This document shows positions 7,107 to 15,018 of a DNA stretch of 42,964 bases, in pieces; positions within the stretch are counted from its first letter, which is position 1; each line of letters starts with the position of its first letter. Source of the DNA: Chloroflexota bacterium (GTDB lineage: Bacteria > Chloroflexota > Dehalococcoidia > Dehalococcoidales > RBG-16-60-22); NCBI GenBank assembly GCA_018829775.1, contig JAHJTL010000038.1, positions 1 through 42,964 on the forward strand, given 5' to 3'. The notes below the pieces were generated by a model, which saw nothing but the letters and a program-made list of their open reading frames with translations, had not been told where the DNA came from and did not search any database. The translations under genes were made by a program, and so were the position numbers.

Positions 7107-7889
7107 CTATCTATTTACCTTTATGTTAAAATCGGCTAGTACTGATTCTAAATCGGTAGCTAGTTCAGGCGCACCCTCTTTTATAAACTTGTACTCCTTG
7201 AGGGCGAGCTTATCATTGCCACTGAAATGCTCGCCATAATAAGAAGTAGGTGGGGATTGTTTGTGAAGATAATAAGTAGCTGCATAGCAACCCGCAAGAT
7301 GAAAGTGAGCAGGAATACAATCAGGCGCGATACGTAGGATCTTCTTGTATGCTTTTGTTCCGTCTTCATTGTTGATAATGCAATGTATCTCCGCAGCCAT
7401 TAATAATAGTTCAACTTTGTCATCTATATCGCTTGCCAGATTTGCAGCTTTCTCTAATTCCTTCATTGCCACTTTTCTATTGCCATACTCGTAATCCGCA
7501 AAACCCTTACGCTTTAAGATAGATGGTTCCTCAGGGTCTGATTCATCCGCAAACATTACCCAAGAGCCTCCTGGAAATATTGATGAAGGGTATTCCTGGT
7601 GTATCCTTCGTGCATTTGAGTAATGAATCATACCAAGACCTGCGTGAGCAAGGGGAAGAGATGGATTAATCTCTATAGCTCGCTTATAAAGAGAAGCAGC
7701 TTTGTGGTCGTTATATCTGCCACCTAAACGGTATTGACTATTCGCATACAAGCATAAGACGAAGTAATCGTTCGGATTTCGACGCAGTTCCGTCCAACAA
7801 AGGCAGCTTGCGCGTCTATAATGTTTTTTATCAAAGGCACGAACTGCTTGTTTAAGTAACCAGCTAGGATTATCTGGAAGTTCCTGCAA
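7107..7889 (-). CDS. Tetratricopeptide-repeat protein (cassette inserted at recR)
   Basis: A 260-residue soluble helical protein with TPR-like pairs. Examples are HYRRASCLCWTELRRNPNDYFVLCLYA, SLYKRAIEINPSLPLAHAGLGMIHY, NRKVAMKELEKAANLASDIDDKVELLLMAAEI and AYKKILRIAPDCIPAHFHLAGCY. TPRs mediate protein-protein contacts; no catalytic domain is seen. The start is a TTG preceded by AAAGGAAG. No in-frame ATG is available nearby. Base composition is AT-richer than recR and dnaX. The gene is the only one between two copies of the recR tail, which marks it as an inserted single-gene cassette. Function and partner are unknown. Confidence 0.8.
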   Translation of the reverse strand: MQELPDNPSWLLKQAVRAFDKKHYRRASCLCWTELRRNPNDYFVLCLYANSQYRLGGRYNDHKAASLYKRAIEINPSLPLAHAGLGMIHYSNARRIHQEYPSSIFPGGSWVMFADESDPEEPSILKRKGFADYEYGNRKVAMKELEKAANLASDIDDKVELLLMAAEIHCIINNEDGTKAYKKILRIAPDCIPAHFHLAGCYAATYYLHKQSPPTSYYGEHFSGNDKLALKEYKFIKEGAPELATDLESVLADFNIKVNR

Positions 7890-7918
7890 TTTAGTACACT
7901 TCCTTTGTTTATGCTTAG

Positions 7919-8530
7919 CTAAAATTCCTGCCTGCCCTCAATAGCCTGCGTGAGGGTGACGTCATCCGCGTATTCAAGTTCGGTGCCGAAAGGCAGCCCG
8001 CGTGCAAGACGGGTAACCCTGATACCCAGCGGCGTTATCAGGTGGCTCAGATACATGGCGGTCTGCTCTCCCTCAAGGTTGGGGTTGGTGGCCAGGATAA
8101 TTTCCTTCACCGAACCGTCTTTAAGTCGGTTCATCAGTTCTCTTACCCTGATATCCTCCGTGCCGACGCCTTCGGTGGGGGAAATAGCACCGTGTAAAAC
8201 ATGATACATTCCGTGATAAATACCCGTGTGCTCTATAGCCAGAATGTCCTGAGGCTGCTCAACAATACATATCTGGCTGGGGTCACGCTTGTCATTGCGG
8301 CAGAGGGAGCAGGGGTCAGATTCGGTTACGTTAAAACAGGTCGAGCAGAGGGTTATCTTGCGCTTCAGGGAAAGTATCGCTTCGGCAAGGAATTTGCTCT
8401 GCTCATCACCGGCACGCAACAGATAGAAGACGATACGCTGGGCACTCTTCGGCCCGATGCCGGGCAGTTTATTGAACTCCTGAATGAGATTATCGATTAC
8501 ATCAGCATGGGGAAGAACGTTCTGCTCCAA
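7919..8530 (-). CDS. recR: Recombination protein RecR
   Basis: A 203-residue RecR. It shows the N-terminal helix-hairpin-helix ([20 protein letters not shown], about 19-38), a zinc finger (CSTC ... CSLC, about 57-75) and a Toprim domain ([21 protein letters not shown] ... [15 protein letters not shown]). It forms a DNA-encircling ring with RecO or RecF in recombinational repair. The start codon is TTG, set by AAGGAG eight bases upstream. It follows ybaB by about 20 bases in the classical dnaX-ybaB-recR order. Its last codons are the target of the TPR cassette and are repeated at 7033-7077. Confidence 0.96.
   Translation of the reverse strand: MEQNVLPHADVIDNLIQEFNKLPGIGPKSAQRIVFYLLRAGDEQSKFLAEAILSLKRKITLCSTCFNVTESDPCSLCRNDKRDPSQICIVEQPQDILAIEHTGIYHGMYHVLHGAISPTEGVGTEDIRVRELMNRLKDGSVKEIILATNPNLEGEQTAMYLSHLITPLGIRVTRLARGLPFGTELEYADDVTLTQAIEGRQEF
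7920..7941 (-). repeat. Proximal copy of the 22-bp direct repeat within recR
   Basis: These 22 bases cover the end of recR (EGRQEF and most of the stop codon) and recur exactly at 7034-7055, 864 bp away from end to start. They act as the presumed crossover core of the TPR cassette. Confidence 0.75.
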
Positions 8531-8551
8531 GGCTGTATCTCCTTCAACTGC

Positions 8552-8857
8552 TCAGGTTAAACCGGGAATTTTGAAATCGCCGGTGAGCCCTCCGAGGTGC
8601 TTGGTCGCCAATTCCTGGGACTTGGCCAGGGCTTCACTGACCGCGGTCAGTACCAGGTCTTGCAGGAGTTCAACGTCTTCCGGATTGACCACCTCTGGTG
8701 ATATTTCGACCGACTGTATTTTTTGCTGCCCGTTCATGGTGACTTTAATGGCACCACCCCCAGAACTGCCTTCGACGGTCAGGCTGCTCAATTCCTCCTG
8801 AGCCTGGGCCAGTTTTGCCTGGAGTTTCTGGGCCTGTTGGAACATGAACTTGTTCAT
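8552..8857 (-). CDS. YbaB/EbfC family nucleoid-associated protein
   Basis: A 101-residue YbaB/EbfC protein: MNKFMFQQAQKLQAKLAQAQEEL helix, then VEGSSGGGAIKVTMNGQQKIQSVEI and DVELLQDLVLTAVSEALAKS. Members form tweezer-like dimers that bind DNA and coat the nucleoid. The start overlaps the dnaX stop by four bases (ATGA), so translation is coupled. It lies in the conserved dnaX-ybaB-recR order. Confidence 0.95.
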   Translation of the reverse strand: MNKFMFQQAQKLQAKLAQAQEELSSLTVEGSSGGGAIKVTMNGQQKIQSVEISPEVVNPEDVELLQDLVLTAVSEALAKSQELATKHLGGLTGDFKIPGLT

Positions 8858-10554
8858 TTCTCCTCCGATTCAATTATCTGGGCACCTATCTTCAGGGCTT
8901 CTTCGATAAGGTGGTTTGCCTCCGGCTCATGGACGCAGCGAACGCGGCAGGCACGACCCAGGAAGTTGCTGATTATCTGCTCCGCTATCTGCTGATTGTC
9001 CGTCTTCTCCATATTTTCCTTGTGCAGCGGGAACTTGAACGACAGGATAATGGTATTATTCTCAACGGCTTTCGGTTTGGCACTTCTGAGCAGGGCGGCG
9101 GCGGGGGTTCGGCTCATGCTGGATGGGGCGTCACGGATGAATTTCAGCCAGTTCAGTTGCAGGTTTTCAATCTCCTCACCACCGGCTTCAGTGGGGATTG
9201 ACGGGGCAGCTTCGGTCGAAGCCGGCGCAGGCGCTGGTTCTAATTCTGATTCTGGTTCCGGTTCCGGTTCACCTTTTTCCTCTTCCGGTTCTGGCGCTGG
9301 GACTGATTCTATTGCAGGCGCCGGTTCTGGTTCAAGCTTCTGCTCCACCGCTGGTTTGCGGGGAAGCTCTTCTTTAGCCGCTGGCTTTTCTGGTGAGAGT
9401 GGTGGCGTTTCTGTGACCACCGGTTTCATCGGCTGGCGTGCTTCAGGTTCTGCCTTTACCATCGGCGGTTCTTTGGCGGAAGGCAGGATTGCGTCCACCA
9501 GCGCAAGCTCCAGCGGCAGCGTGGAATAATTATCGAGGCCGAGGTCAAGCTGCCCGAAGAGCTTTACCGCCTTTAATATCTGAGATAAGGAAGCCTTGCC
9601 GGCCAGTTCCTTCAATTCTTCAATGTCCTCGGCGGGCAGGTCTATCGATTCGGCAGAGCCGGTTTTCACCAGGAGCAGCGCCCTGAGATATGCCACCAGT
9701 TCGCGATTGAACTGGCGCAGGTCAAGGCCATCGCTGTTGATGCCGTTTATGGTCGATACCCCGGCGGTAACATCGTTATTGACAATGTGCCTCACCATCT
9801 CTTTGGCTCGCCAGTCGCCGGTGATGCCCAGGATTGTCTGGGCCTGCATTAAGGTGACTTTTTTACCGTAGTAGGTCGTTAGCTGTTCCAGAAGGTTTTC
9901 CGCGTCTCGCAGGCTGCCGGTAGCGGCCCTGGCGATGAGCTTCAGAGCCTCTGGCTCGATTTTAATGGTCTCTTTCTTGCCGATTTGGGTCAGTTTGGTC
10001 ACCACATCGTTCTGGGATATGCGTCGAAAATCAAAGCGTTGGCAGCGCGACATAATGGTGGGGAGGACTTTATGCACCTCGGTGGTGGCCAGGACAAAGA
10101 TGACATGCGGCGGCGGCTCTTCAAGGGTTTTGAGCAGCGCATTGGACGCACTGGTACTCAGCATGTGTACTTCATCAATGATATAGACCTTGTAGCGTGC
10201 TTGGTTTGGCGCGTAATTGACCCTTTCTCGGAGGTTCCGGATGTTGTCCACGCCGGTATTGCTGGCAGCGTCGATTTCGATGACATCCAGGGCTCTGCCT
10301 TCGGTAGTTGCCTGGCACATCTCACAGGAATTGCAGGGTTCGCCCTTGCCTTCATTGGTGAGACAATTGACTGCCTTGGCGAGAATGCGTCCAGTACTGG
10401 TCTTACCGGTACCGCGAGGTCCGCAGAAAAGGTAGGCATGAGATACGTGGTTGCTAATCAGGGCATTTTGCAGCGTCTTGGTTACCTGTTCCTGGCCGAC
10501 CACTTCGGCCAGGGTCTGCGGACGCCACCGACGGTAAAAGACCTGGGAAGCCAT
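8854..10554 (-). CDS. dnaX: DNA polymerase III subunit gamma/tau
   Basis: A 566-residue clamp-loader ATPase. Walker A is GPRGTGKTS (45-53). A zinc module has Cys at CLTNEGKGEPCNSCEMC, and Walker B and sensor regions are YIIDEVHML and LATTEVHKVLPTIMSRCQRF. The AAA+ core and lid run to about 360. A long Pro/Glu/Ala linker rich in EPEPAP-type repeats follows (about 365-455), then a C-terminal domain for polymerase contact. It loads the sliding clamp at the replication fork. The DNA of the linker is a simple sequence run (about 9220-9330), a possible slippage hotspot. A perfect TATAAT ends seven bases before the ATG, so the mRNA is likely leaderless. No SRP RNA gene is visible upstream. Confidence 0.96.
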   Translation of the reverse strand: MASQVFYRRWRPQTLAEVVGQEQVTKTLQNALISNHVSHAYLFCGPRGTGKTSTGRILAKAVNCLTNEGKGEPCNSCEMCQATTEGRALDVIEIDAASNTGVDNIRNLRERVNYAPNQARYKVYIIDEVHMLSTSASNALLKTLEEPPPHVIFVLATTEVHKVLPTIMSRCQRFDFRRISQNDVVTKLTQIGKKETIKIEPEALKLIARAATGSLRDAENLLEQLTTYYGKKVTLMQAQTILGITGDWRAKEMVRHIVNNDVTAGVSTINGINSDGLDLRQFNRELVAYLRALLLVKTGSAESIDLPAEDIEELKELAGKASLSQILKAVKLFGQLDLGLDNYSTLPLELALVDAILPSAKEPPMVKAEPEARQPMKPVVTETPPLSPEKPAAKEELPRKPAVEQKLEPEPAPAIESVPAPEPEEEKGEPEPEPESELEPAPAPASTEAAPSIPTEAGGEEIENLQLNWLKFIRDAPSSMSRTPAAALLRSAKPKAVENNTIILSFKFPLHKENMEKTDNQQIAEQIISNFLGRACRVRCVHEPEANHLIEEALKIGAQIIESEEK

Positions 10555-10561
10555 TTTATTT

Positions 10562-10590
10562 ATTATAACCTATCTGTGGTGGTGTTTCTA
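10562..10590 (-). promoter_or_regulatory. dnaX promoter, leaderless geometry
   Basis: The minus strand shows -35-like TAGAAA (10590-10585), 17 bases, then -10 TATAAT (10567-10562). Only seven bases separate the -10 from the dnaX ATG, which itself would be about +1. No ribosome-binding site fits in that space. Confidence 0.6.
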
Positions 10591-10670
10591 GGCAGTCGCT
10601 GTCCGCTATAAAGTCAAGTTCTGAACATTAAACACCAGTGGTCCAGCATTGCGCTAATGTTCCACGTAGT

Positions 10671-10733
10671 TAAAAGAATAAAAAGCCAGCTTTACTCAGA
10701 CGAATTTTGATTCTCCTTCCGTAAAGCTGGCTT
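10671..10733 (-). terminator. Rho-independent terminator of tubulin-like gene A
   Basis: A perfect 13-bp inverted repeat (AAGCCAGCTTTAC / GTAAAGCTGGCTT) with a 25-base loop sits just past the stop codon of the tubulin-like gene. On the minus strand it is followed by TTTTATTCTTTT. It isolates this gene from the dnaX operon downstream. Confidence 0.8.
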
Positions 10734-10749
10734 GTCGGTCTAGTTTGTT

Positions 10750-11928
10750 TCAGGAGAGCAGGGAGGGTATATCTTTGGAGGCATCTTCAATGGCTCTCAG
10801 TCTGACCTCGGTTTCTTCCTGCCGCTTCTTGAATTCAGGGATAAGCTGTGTAGACTGGGTATAGTAAGTCCTCACTTTTTCCACATCGCTTAGCTCGGAC
10901 AGGATGACGGTAACATCGAGCATGCCTCTCTCGCGTGGATAATCGCCGTTTCTGATCAGAGCTTCCGGCGCAATATCCCTCATGTAATCCCCGAGAGCTT
11001 TGACCATATCCATGTTCATCTCTTTGCTTGGTGCCGAGATGAGGTACAGGGCTCGCTTTGAATCCACGGGATTACATTTCAACGACAGCTCACTAATAGC
11101 CTCATCCATAGCCTGGACGCCCTTAAGGGTCTCATCGCCTTTGGCCCTGAAATCGCGCCTTGATTCACGGCGGAACCTGATTAGAGGAATATCTGACTTG
11201 CCGTATCCGATTACCGTCCAGCCAACCAGCGTCTGGATGATATCGCCGGCGTCAAGCACCTTTGAGGCAATGTACTTGGCTTTCTTTTCCTCCCCGGCAC
11301 ACAGCATGTTGTAAAAAGGCTCCGCGATCATGGAATTTATTTTTGAAATATTACTTTTGATCGAAGAATCCTTGCGGACAAATCTCTGGTTATCCACCAG
11401 AAATATAGCATCAGCCACAGAGTAGGACGATTTCAAGCAGGTGGCGGCATTATATATGGTTCTGTCCTCGGTGGTTTCTTCATGCTCAAAGGGAAGAACA
11501 ATGAGGTTGTAAATTGGCTTGTCAGCATAGCGTTCTTTAATGTGCTGTGTCATCACTGAGATTGCCCCGGAACCGGTGCCACCGGCAGCGCTGGCAATAA
11601 ACAGGAATGCGTCTGTCTCAAAGAACCGCTTCGTGGTCCTTATCGCATCGATTACCTTGTCGCCGTCCTCTCGGGCGATTTCAGCGCCGAGTTCATTTAT
11701 TTTACCCACGCCATGGCCGCCGGTCTTACGACTACCGATGAGGATTCTATGCTGGTAGTCCTTTCTGATGTTCGTGAGCCCACTCAGGTCAGCAGCATCG
11801 GCATTGACCGCATAACAACCGGTGATTATCTCAATACCACGCGAGCTTTTTGCCTTCTTATTCAATCGGGCGAACTCATCCGCTATTCGACCACCGCACT
11901 GTCCGAAACCTACAACTACTAGTTTCAT
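10750..11928 (-). CDS. Tubulin/FtsZ-like GTPase, paralogue A
   Basis: A 392-residue member of the tubulin/FtsZ superfamily. T1 is GFGQCGGR (7-14), very like tubulin's GQCGNQ. A VNADAADL element (41-48) corresponds to FtsZ's NTDAQAL, and GHGVG (71-75) to the T3 glycine loop. The signature GGTGSG is at 116-121. A T7-like LDAGDI (225-230) keeps the Asp-x-x-Asp spacing of catalytic FtsZ residues, but the usual Asn before it is Val. These features predict GTP binding and polymerisation with T7-driven hydrolysis. The N-terminus also recalls archaeal CetZ (MKLxxxGxGQxGG). Lengths and motifs do not match canonical division FtsZ, so this is a separate family. It has its own promoter and terminator and diverges from the coiled-coil operon. 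AGAGGTGG precedes the ATG. Confidence 0.85.
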   Translation of the reverse strand: MKLVVVGFGQCGGRIADEFARLNKKAKSSRGIEIITGCYAVNADAADLSGLTNIRKDYQHRILIGSRKTGGHGVGKINELGAEIAREDGDKVIDAIRTTKRFFETDAFLFIASAAGGTGSGAISVMTQHIKERYADKPIYNLIVLPFEHEETTEDRTIYNAATCLKSSYSVADAIFLVDNQRFVRKDSSIKSNISKINSMIAEPFYNMLCAGEEKKAKYIASKVLDAGDIIQTLVGWTVIGYGKSDIPLIRFRRESRRDFRAKGDETLKGVQAMDEAISELSLKCNPVDSKRALYLISAPSKEMNMDMVKALGDYMRDIAPEALIRNGDYPRERGMLDVTVILSELSDVEKVRTYYTQSTQLIPEFKKRQEETEVRLRAIEDASKDIPSLLS

Positions 11929-11962
11929 AACCCACCTCTAAATATAATGATAGAGTTTAGTT

Positions 11963-11992
11963 ATTTTAAGCACACTTATGGTATAATGTCAA
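11963..11992 (-). promoter_or_regulatory. Promoter of tubulin-like gene A
   Basis: Minus strand: perfect -35 TTGACA (11992-11987), 18-base spacer, -10 TAAAAT (11968-11963) followed by AAC. The same hexamers, spacing and flanking TTA/AAC bases occur in front of paralogue B. The predicted leader is about 27 bases. Confidence 0.7.
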
Positions 11993-12122
11993 TCTCTTCA
12001 CCTAAAAGAGCCGCCGATATTCCTGGTAATAAAGTACCTGGCAATAATGTAATAGTGGGCGCATAAAATGAAGCTGGCACTGGGCTGGTCAATGGGTCAT
12101 TTTTTGTTCAGGAAGCCTTATT

Positions 12123-12151
12123 TTCCACAAAAAATGTTGAAAAACTATAAT
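12123..12151 (+). promoter_or_regulatory. Promoter of the coiled-coil operon
   Basis: A perfect -10 TATAAT at 12146-12151 with a weak -35 (TTCCAC, 12123-12128) at 17 bases. A small inverted repeat ATTGT-GTAAA-ACAAT (12164-12178) lies in the predicted leader and could be an operator. A second TATAAT at 11982 overlaps the gene A promoter. Confidence 0.5.
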
Positions 12152-12193
12152 ACCTATATTAGAATTGTGTAAAACAATCTGGTGTGGGGGTTA

Positions 12194-14362
12194 ATGGCAA
12201 GAGAAGCACCATCACAGGAAGTACTGGATGACGCCGGGCACGATATTAGTGACCTGGAAAAGGCAGTTGCCCGAACGGAACAGCTGGGTCGCGCCGCGAT
12301 GGAGGCGACAGAGGCGACTACTCAGGCTGCCCAGAGGGCGATAAAACGCGCGGAGCAGATCAGCCGGGAGGCGAAAGAAGCCGCCGAGGCCGCCGCTAGG
12401 GCAGCTGAAGAGGCGATACAGCGTGCGGAAGAGGTAAACCGGGAAGCTAGAGAAGGCGCCGAAGCAGCCATTAGAGCTGCAGAAGAGGCGATAAAACGAG
12501 CTGAAGAAACTGCTCATACTCCGAAGGAAGCAGCCAAGGCAATTACAAAACGTTTTCAGGAAGCCATCAACCGTGCCGAAGAGATAAGCAAGGAGGCCAT
12601 GGAAGCGGCGGAGGCGGCATATGTTTCCTCAGAGGAAGGGCTGAATCGGGTCAGTGAGATAGGCAGCGAAGCCAAAGAAGTTGCTGAGTCTGCAGCCAAG
12701 ACGGCTAAAGAGGAACTTGATAAAGCTGAAGAAGCTGGTCGGACCGCCAAAGAAGCTGCCGAAGAATCCATCCGGATAGCCAAAGAAGCTGCCGGCAAGG
12801 CAGAGAAAGTCAACCGTGAGGCCAAAGAAGCTGCTGAGGCATCGGTAAAGGAAGCTAGAGAAGCCGTTGCCAAAGCGGACAGAGTCAGCCGGACGACAAA
12901 GGAAACGGCTGAGGCAGCGTCAAAGGCAACTCAGGAAGTAGCACTCAGGGCGGAGAAAATAAGTACCGATGCTAAAGGACTTGCCGAAACATCATTGAGA
13001 ACCTCACAGGAAGCCATCATCCGTGCTGAGGCAATAAGCAAAGATATGAGATTGGCGGCAGATAATTCTGGCAGGGCTTCACGGGAGGCAATAGGCAGAG
13101 CCGAGGTAATAAGCAAGGAAAATAGGGCAGCAATAGATGCGGCCACTATGGCTACCAAAGAGGCTGTTGATGCTGCAATTGCAGTCTCCAGAGAGGCGGC
13201 GGAAACATCGTCCCGGGAGTCCCAGAAAGCGACCAGCCGGGCGGAAGACATAAGAAATGAGATAAAAACAGCGCATGACGAGCTAGTTAGGGCCTTTGAG
13301 GAGGCGATTGACCGTGTGGAGGCGATGAGCAGCGAGACATTGGAGAAAGCTGAGGAAGCGGTCAGGACCACGCGGGAAAGAGCTGAGAAATCAGCCATAG
13401 CCTCAGAAGAGGCGATAAGTCGGATAGAACAAATTAGTCAGGAAGCCAGGGTAACCGCCGAAGCTTCTGCCAAGGCAACCCAAGAAGCCGCTGAGGAGGC
13501 GATTAAAGTTGCCCAGGAAGCTGCTGAGGCATCAACCACTACCTCGCAGGAGGCGATAAGTCGAGCTGAAGATATTGGACGGGAAGCTAGGGAAACCAAC
13601 GAAGCGGCAGCACATGCAGCTCAGGAAGCAATTGAGGAAGCAATGCGTATTGCCAAAGAGGCAGCGGAGGCGGCGACCGCAGCCTCTCAGGAGGCGATAA
13701 TCCGGGCAGAGGCAATCGGCAAAGAAACCAAAGATACGGCAGATGAATCGATCAAAGCAGTCAAAGAAGCTACTAGGTTGGCTACCAGAGTCGCTAGAGA
13801 GGCGGCCGAAACTTCGGTGAAAGCCTTTGAAGAAGCGATAAGCCGGGCAGAGACAATAAGTCAGGGGACAAAAGAGACAACTGAAGAGTCTGCGAAGGCA
13901 GCCAAAGAGGCTACTGAGGCCACGGTACGTGCTGCCAGGGAGGCAACCGACGAGACGACACGGGTTGCCAAAGAGGCAGCGGAAACGGCTATAAAGGCAT
14001 TTGAGCAGGCCATACTCCGTGTTGAGGCAGCCGGTAAGGAAGCAAGGGACGCAGCGGAAACATCATTCGAGGCTTTTGAAAAGGCGATCGGCGAGGTAGA
14101 GGAACCTCGTGAAGAAGAGGAGGTTGCTGAGGTAGCTGGAGAAACTGATGAGGAGACGGCTGAGGCATCACTCAAGGCTTTTGCCCAAGCAATTGGTAGA
14201 GCCAAGGAATCCAATGTGAAGGGAAAATCAAAAGCAGTACGAGGCAAAGGGAAGGAAAAGATAGAGGCGCGTTTGGACTTTCTGGCACGAATGTATGAGA
14301 CCAAGAAAAACGAATCGGACGGTGAAGATAATATCGCGGAGGATGAAGGGACCGGTAAATAA
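12194..14362 (+). CDS. Giant alanine/glutamate-rich coiled-coil protein of tandem 25/22-residue repeats
   Basis: A 722-residue, almost wholly helical protein with no signal peptide or membrane segment. After 22 acidic residues, repeats begin at residue 23. The first twelve are exactly 25 residues each, with the form EAIxRAEEISxEAKEAAEAA plus five more residues. Then come units of 22, 25, 36, 25, 22, 25, 22, 25, 22, 25, 22, 11 and 25 residues, ending at 629. Lengths of 11, 22 and 25 (11+14) point to mixed hendecad/heptad coiled coil. An acidic linker, a basic stretch (KGKSKAVRGKGKEK), an amphipathic helix (IEARLDFLARMYETKK) and an acidic tail follow. I prefer ATG 12194, just after GGGGG; an in-frame GTG at 12182 would add four residues. 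It resembles apolipoprotein/LEA-like or scaffold proteins only in style. Its placement between two tubulin-like genes suggests a filament partner (inference). Confidence 0.85.
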   Translation: MAREAPSQEVLDDAGHDISDLEKAVARTEQLGRAAMEATEATTQAAQRAIKRAEQISREAKEAAEAAARAAEEAIQRAEEVNREAREGAEAAIRAAEEAIKRAEETAHTPKEAAKAITKRFQEAINRAEEISKEAMEAAEAAYVSSEEGLNRVSEIGSEAKEVAESAAKTAKEELDKAEEAGRTAKEAAEESIRIAKEAAGKAEKVNREAKEAAEASVKEAREAVAKADRVSRTTKETAEAASKATQEVALRAEKISTDAKGLAETSLRTSQEAIIRAEAISKDMRLAADNSGRASREAIGRAEVISKENRAAIDAATMATKEAVDAAIAVSREAAETSSRESQKATSRAEDIRNEIKTAHDELVRAFEEAIDRVEAMSSETLEKAEEAVRTTRERAEKSAIASEEAISRIEQISQEARVTAEASAKATQEAAEEAIKVAQEAAEASTTTSQEAISRAEDIGREARETNEAAAHAAQEAIEEAMRIAKEAAEAATAASQEAIIRAEAIGKETKDTADESIKAVKEATRLATRVAREAAETSVKAFEEAISRAETISQGTKETTEESAKAAKEATEATVRAAREATDETTRVAKEAAETAIKAFEQAILRVEAAGKEARDAAETSFEAFEKAIGEVEEPREEEEVAEVAGETDEETAEASLKAFAQAIGRAKESNVKGKSKAVRGKGKEKIEARLDFLARMYETKKNESDGEDNIAEDEGTGK
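12260..14080 (+). repeat. In-gene tandem repeat array, 25/22/11-codon units
   Basis: Twenty-five consecutive units with a shared start pattern (E/K-A-I/V, then Arg-Ala-Glu). The first twelve units are 75 bp. From about residue 406 the units alternate 75 and 66 bp four times. Nucleotide identity between units is modest, so the array is old and kept by protein-level selection rather than recent amplification. Confidence 0.85.
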
Positions 14363-14421
14363 ATCACTCAGAAACCAATCACATATCAGTGTATCAGTAA
14401 TATTAATACAGGAGGTACTCG

Positions 14422-14946
14422 ATGGCGAATCCAAGGGAACAAACCAAGAAGGTTAGTGAGGAAACCGAAGAGGTAGTTGAAGAAACGGTCGAAGCCGTTC
14501 CTGAAGAAGTTGAGCAACCTAGCGCCGAGGTGGAAACACAATCGGTCAAGCCACTTGAAGAGGTATTGGGACAGGCGGAAAGAGCCTACGCTGCTTTTAT
14601 GGAAGCGCAGCGACAGGTGGCCAATGCCTATCGGGCCAATGAGCAACAAATTGCCAAAGCCTACAAGCGTGCCGAGCAGCAGGCGAAGAATGCCTATGAT
14701 GAGGCGATAAAAGAGACGATGGCAGCACGCGATGAAAATGTAGCCGCTGCACTTAAAGCCCGTGATGATGCTATCTCCCAGGCAGAGAGAGCGTTTAAAA
14801 AGGCGAAGGATCAAACGGATAAGCAATGCGAGGAACGGGTAGAGGCGGCCAAGAGCAGGAGGGAAGAAGCGCTTTCTGGAGCCTGGCAACTCCGTGAAGA
14901 GACCATGGACCAGGCCTGGAATATATACGCCAAGCTATCAAGATAA
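14422..14946 (+). CDS. Small coiled-coil partner protein
   Basis: A 174-residue soluble protein. Residues 1-45 are acidic and probably disordered (EETEEVVEETVEAVPEEVEQ). A continuous charged helix follows, in which Ala-Tyr pairs recur at 14, 11 and 11 residues (AYAAFMEAQRQVAN, AYRANEQQIAK, AYKRAEQQAKN, AY), a hendecad pattern like that of the large upstream protein. One Cys occurs near residue 135. It ends WQLREETMDQAWNIYAKLSR. A strong AGGAGG sits 6 bases before the ATG and the gap to the large coiled-coil gene is 59 bases, so the two form an operon. It converges on tubulin-like gene B. No known family is recognised; it may co-assemble with the large protein. Confidence 0.8.
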   Translation: MANPREQTKKVSEETEEVVEETVEAVPEEVEQPSAEVETQSVKPLEEVLGQAERAYAAFMEAQRQVANAYRANEQQIAKAYKRAEQQAKNAYDEAIKETMAARDENVAAALKARDDAISQAERAFKKAKDQTDKQCEERVEAAKSRREEALSGAWQLREETMDQAWNIYAKLSR

Positions 14947-15018
14947 CTACCGTAGTATGGCAATCTAAGTACTTCCTAGTGTGGCTGATACACTTGTGTG
15001 TGATTGGTAATTTATTAG

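Noticed and set aside
10555-10749. Possible SRP (4.5S) RNA upstream of dnaX
   Set aside because: The region holds only the dnaX promoter and the terminator of the tubulin-like gene; no GGAA-type SRP domain is present.
12260-14080. Could the repeated region be a CRISPR or a DNA-level satellite
   Set aside because: There are no identical repeats with unique spacers; units are diverged in DNA but conserved in protein pattern.
12212-14367. Long antisense reading frames opposite the coiled-coil gene
   Set aside because: They are Ser/Ala/Leu-rich mirrors of the Glu/Ala repeat codons on the other strand, with no ribosome sites and no family motifs.
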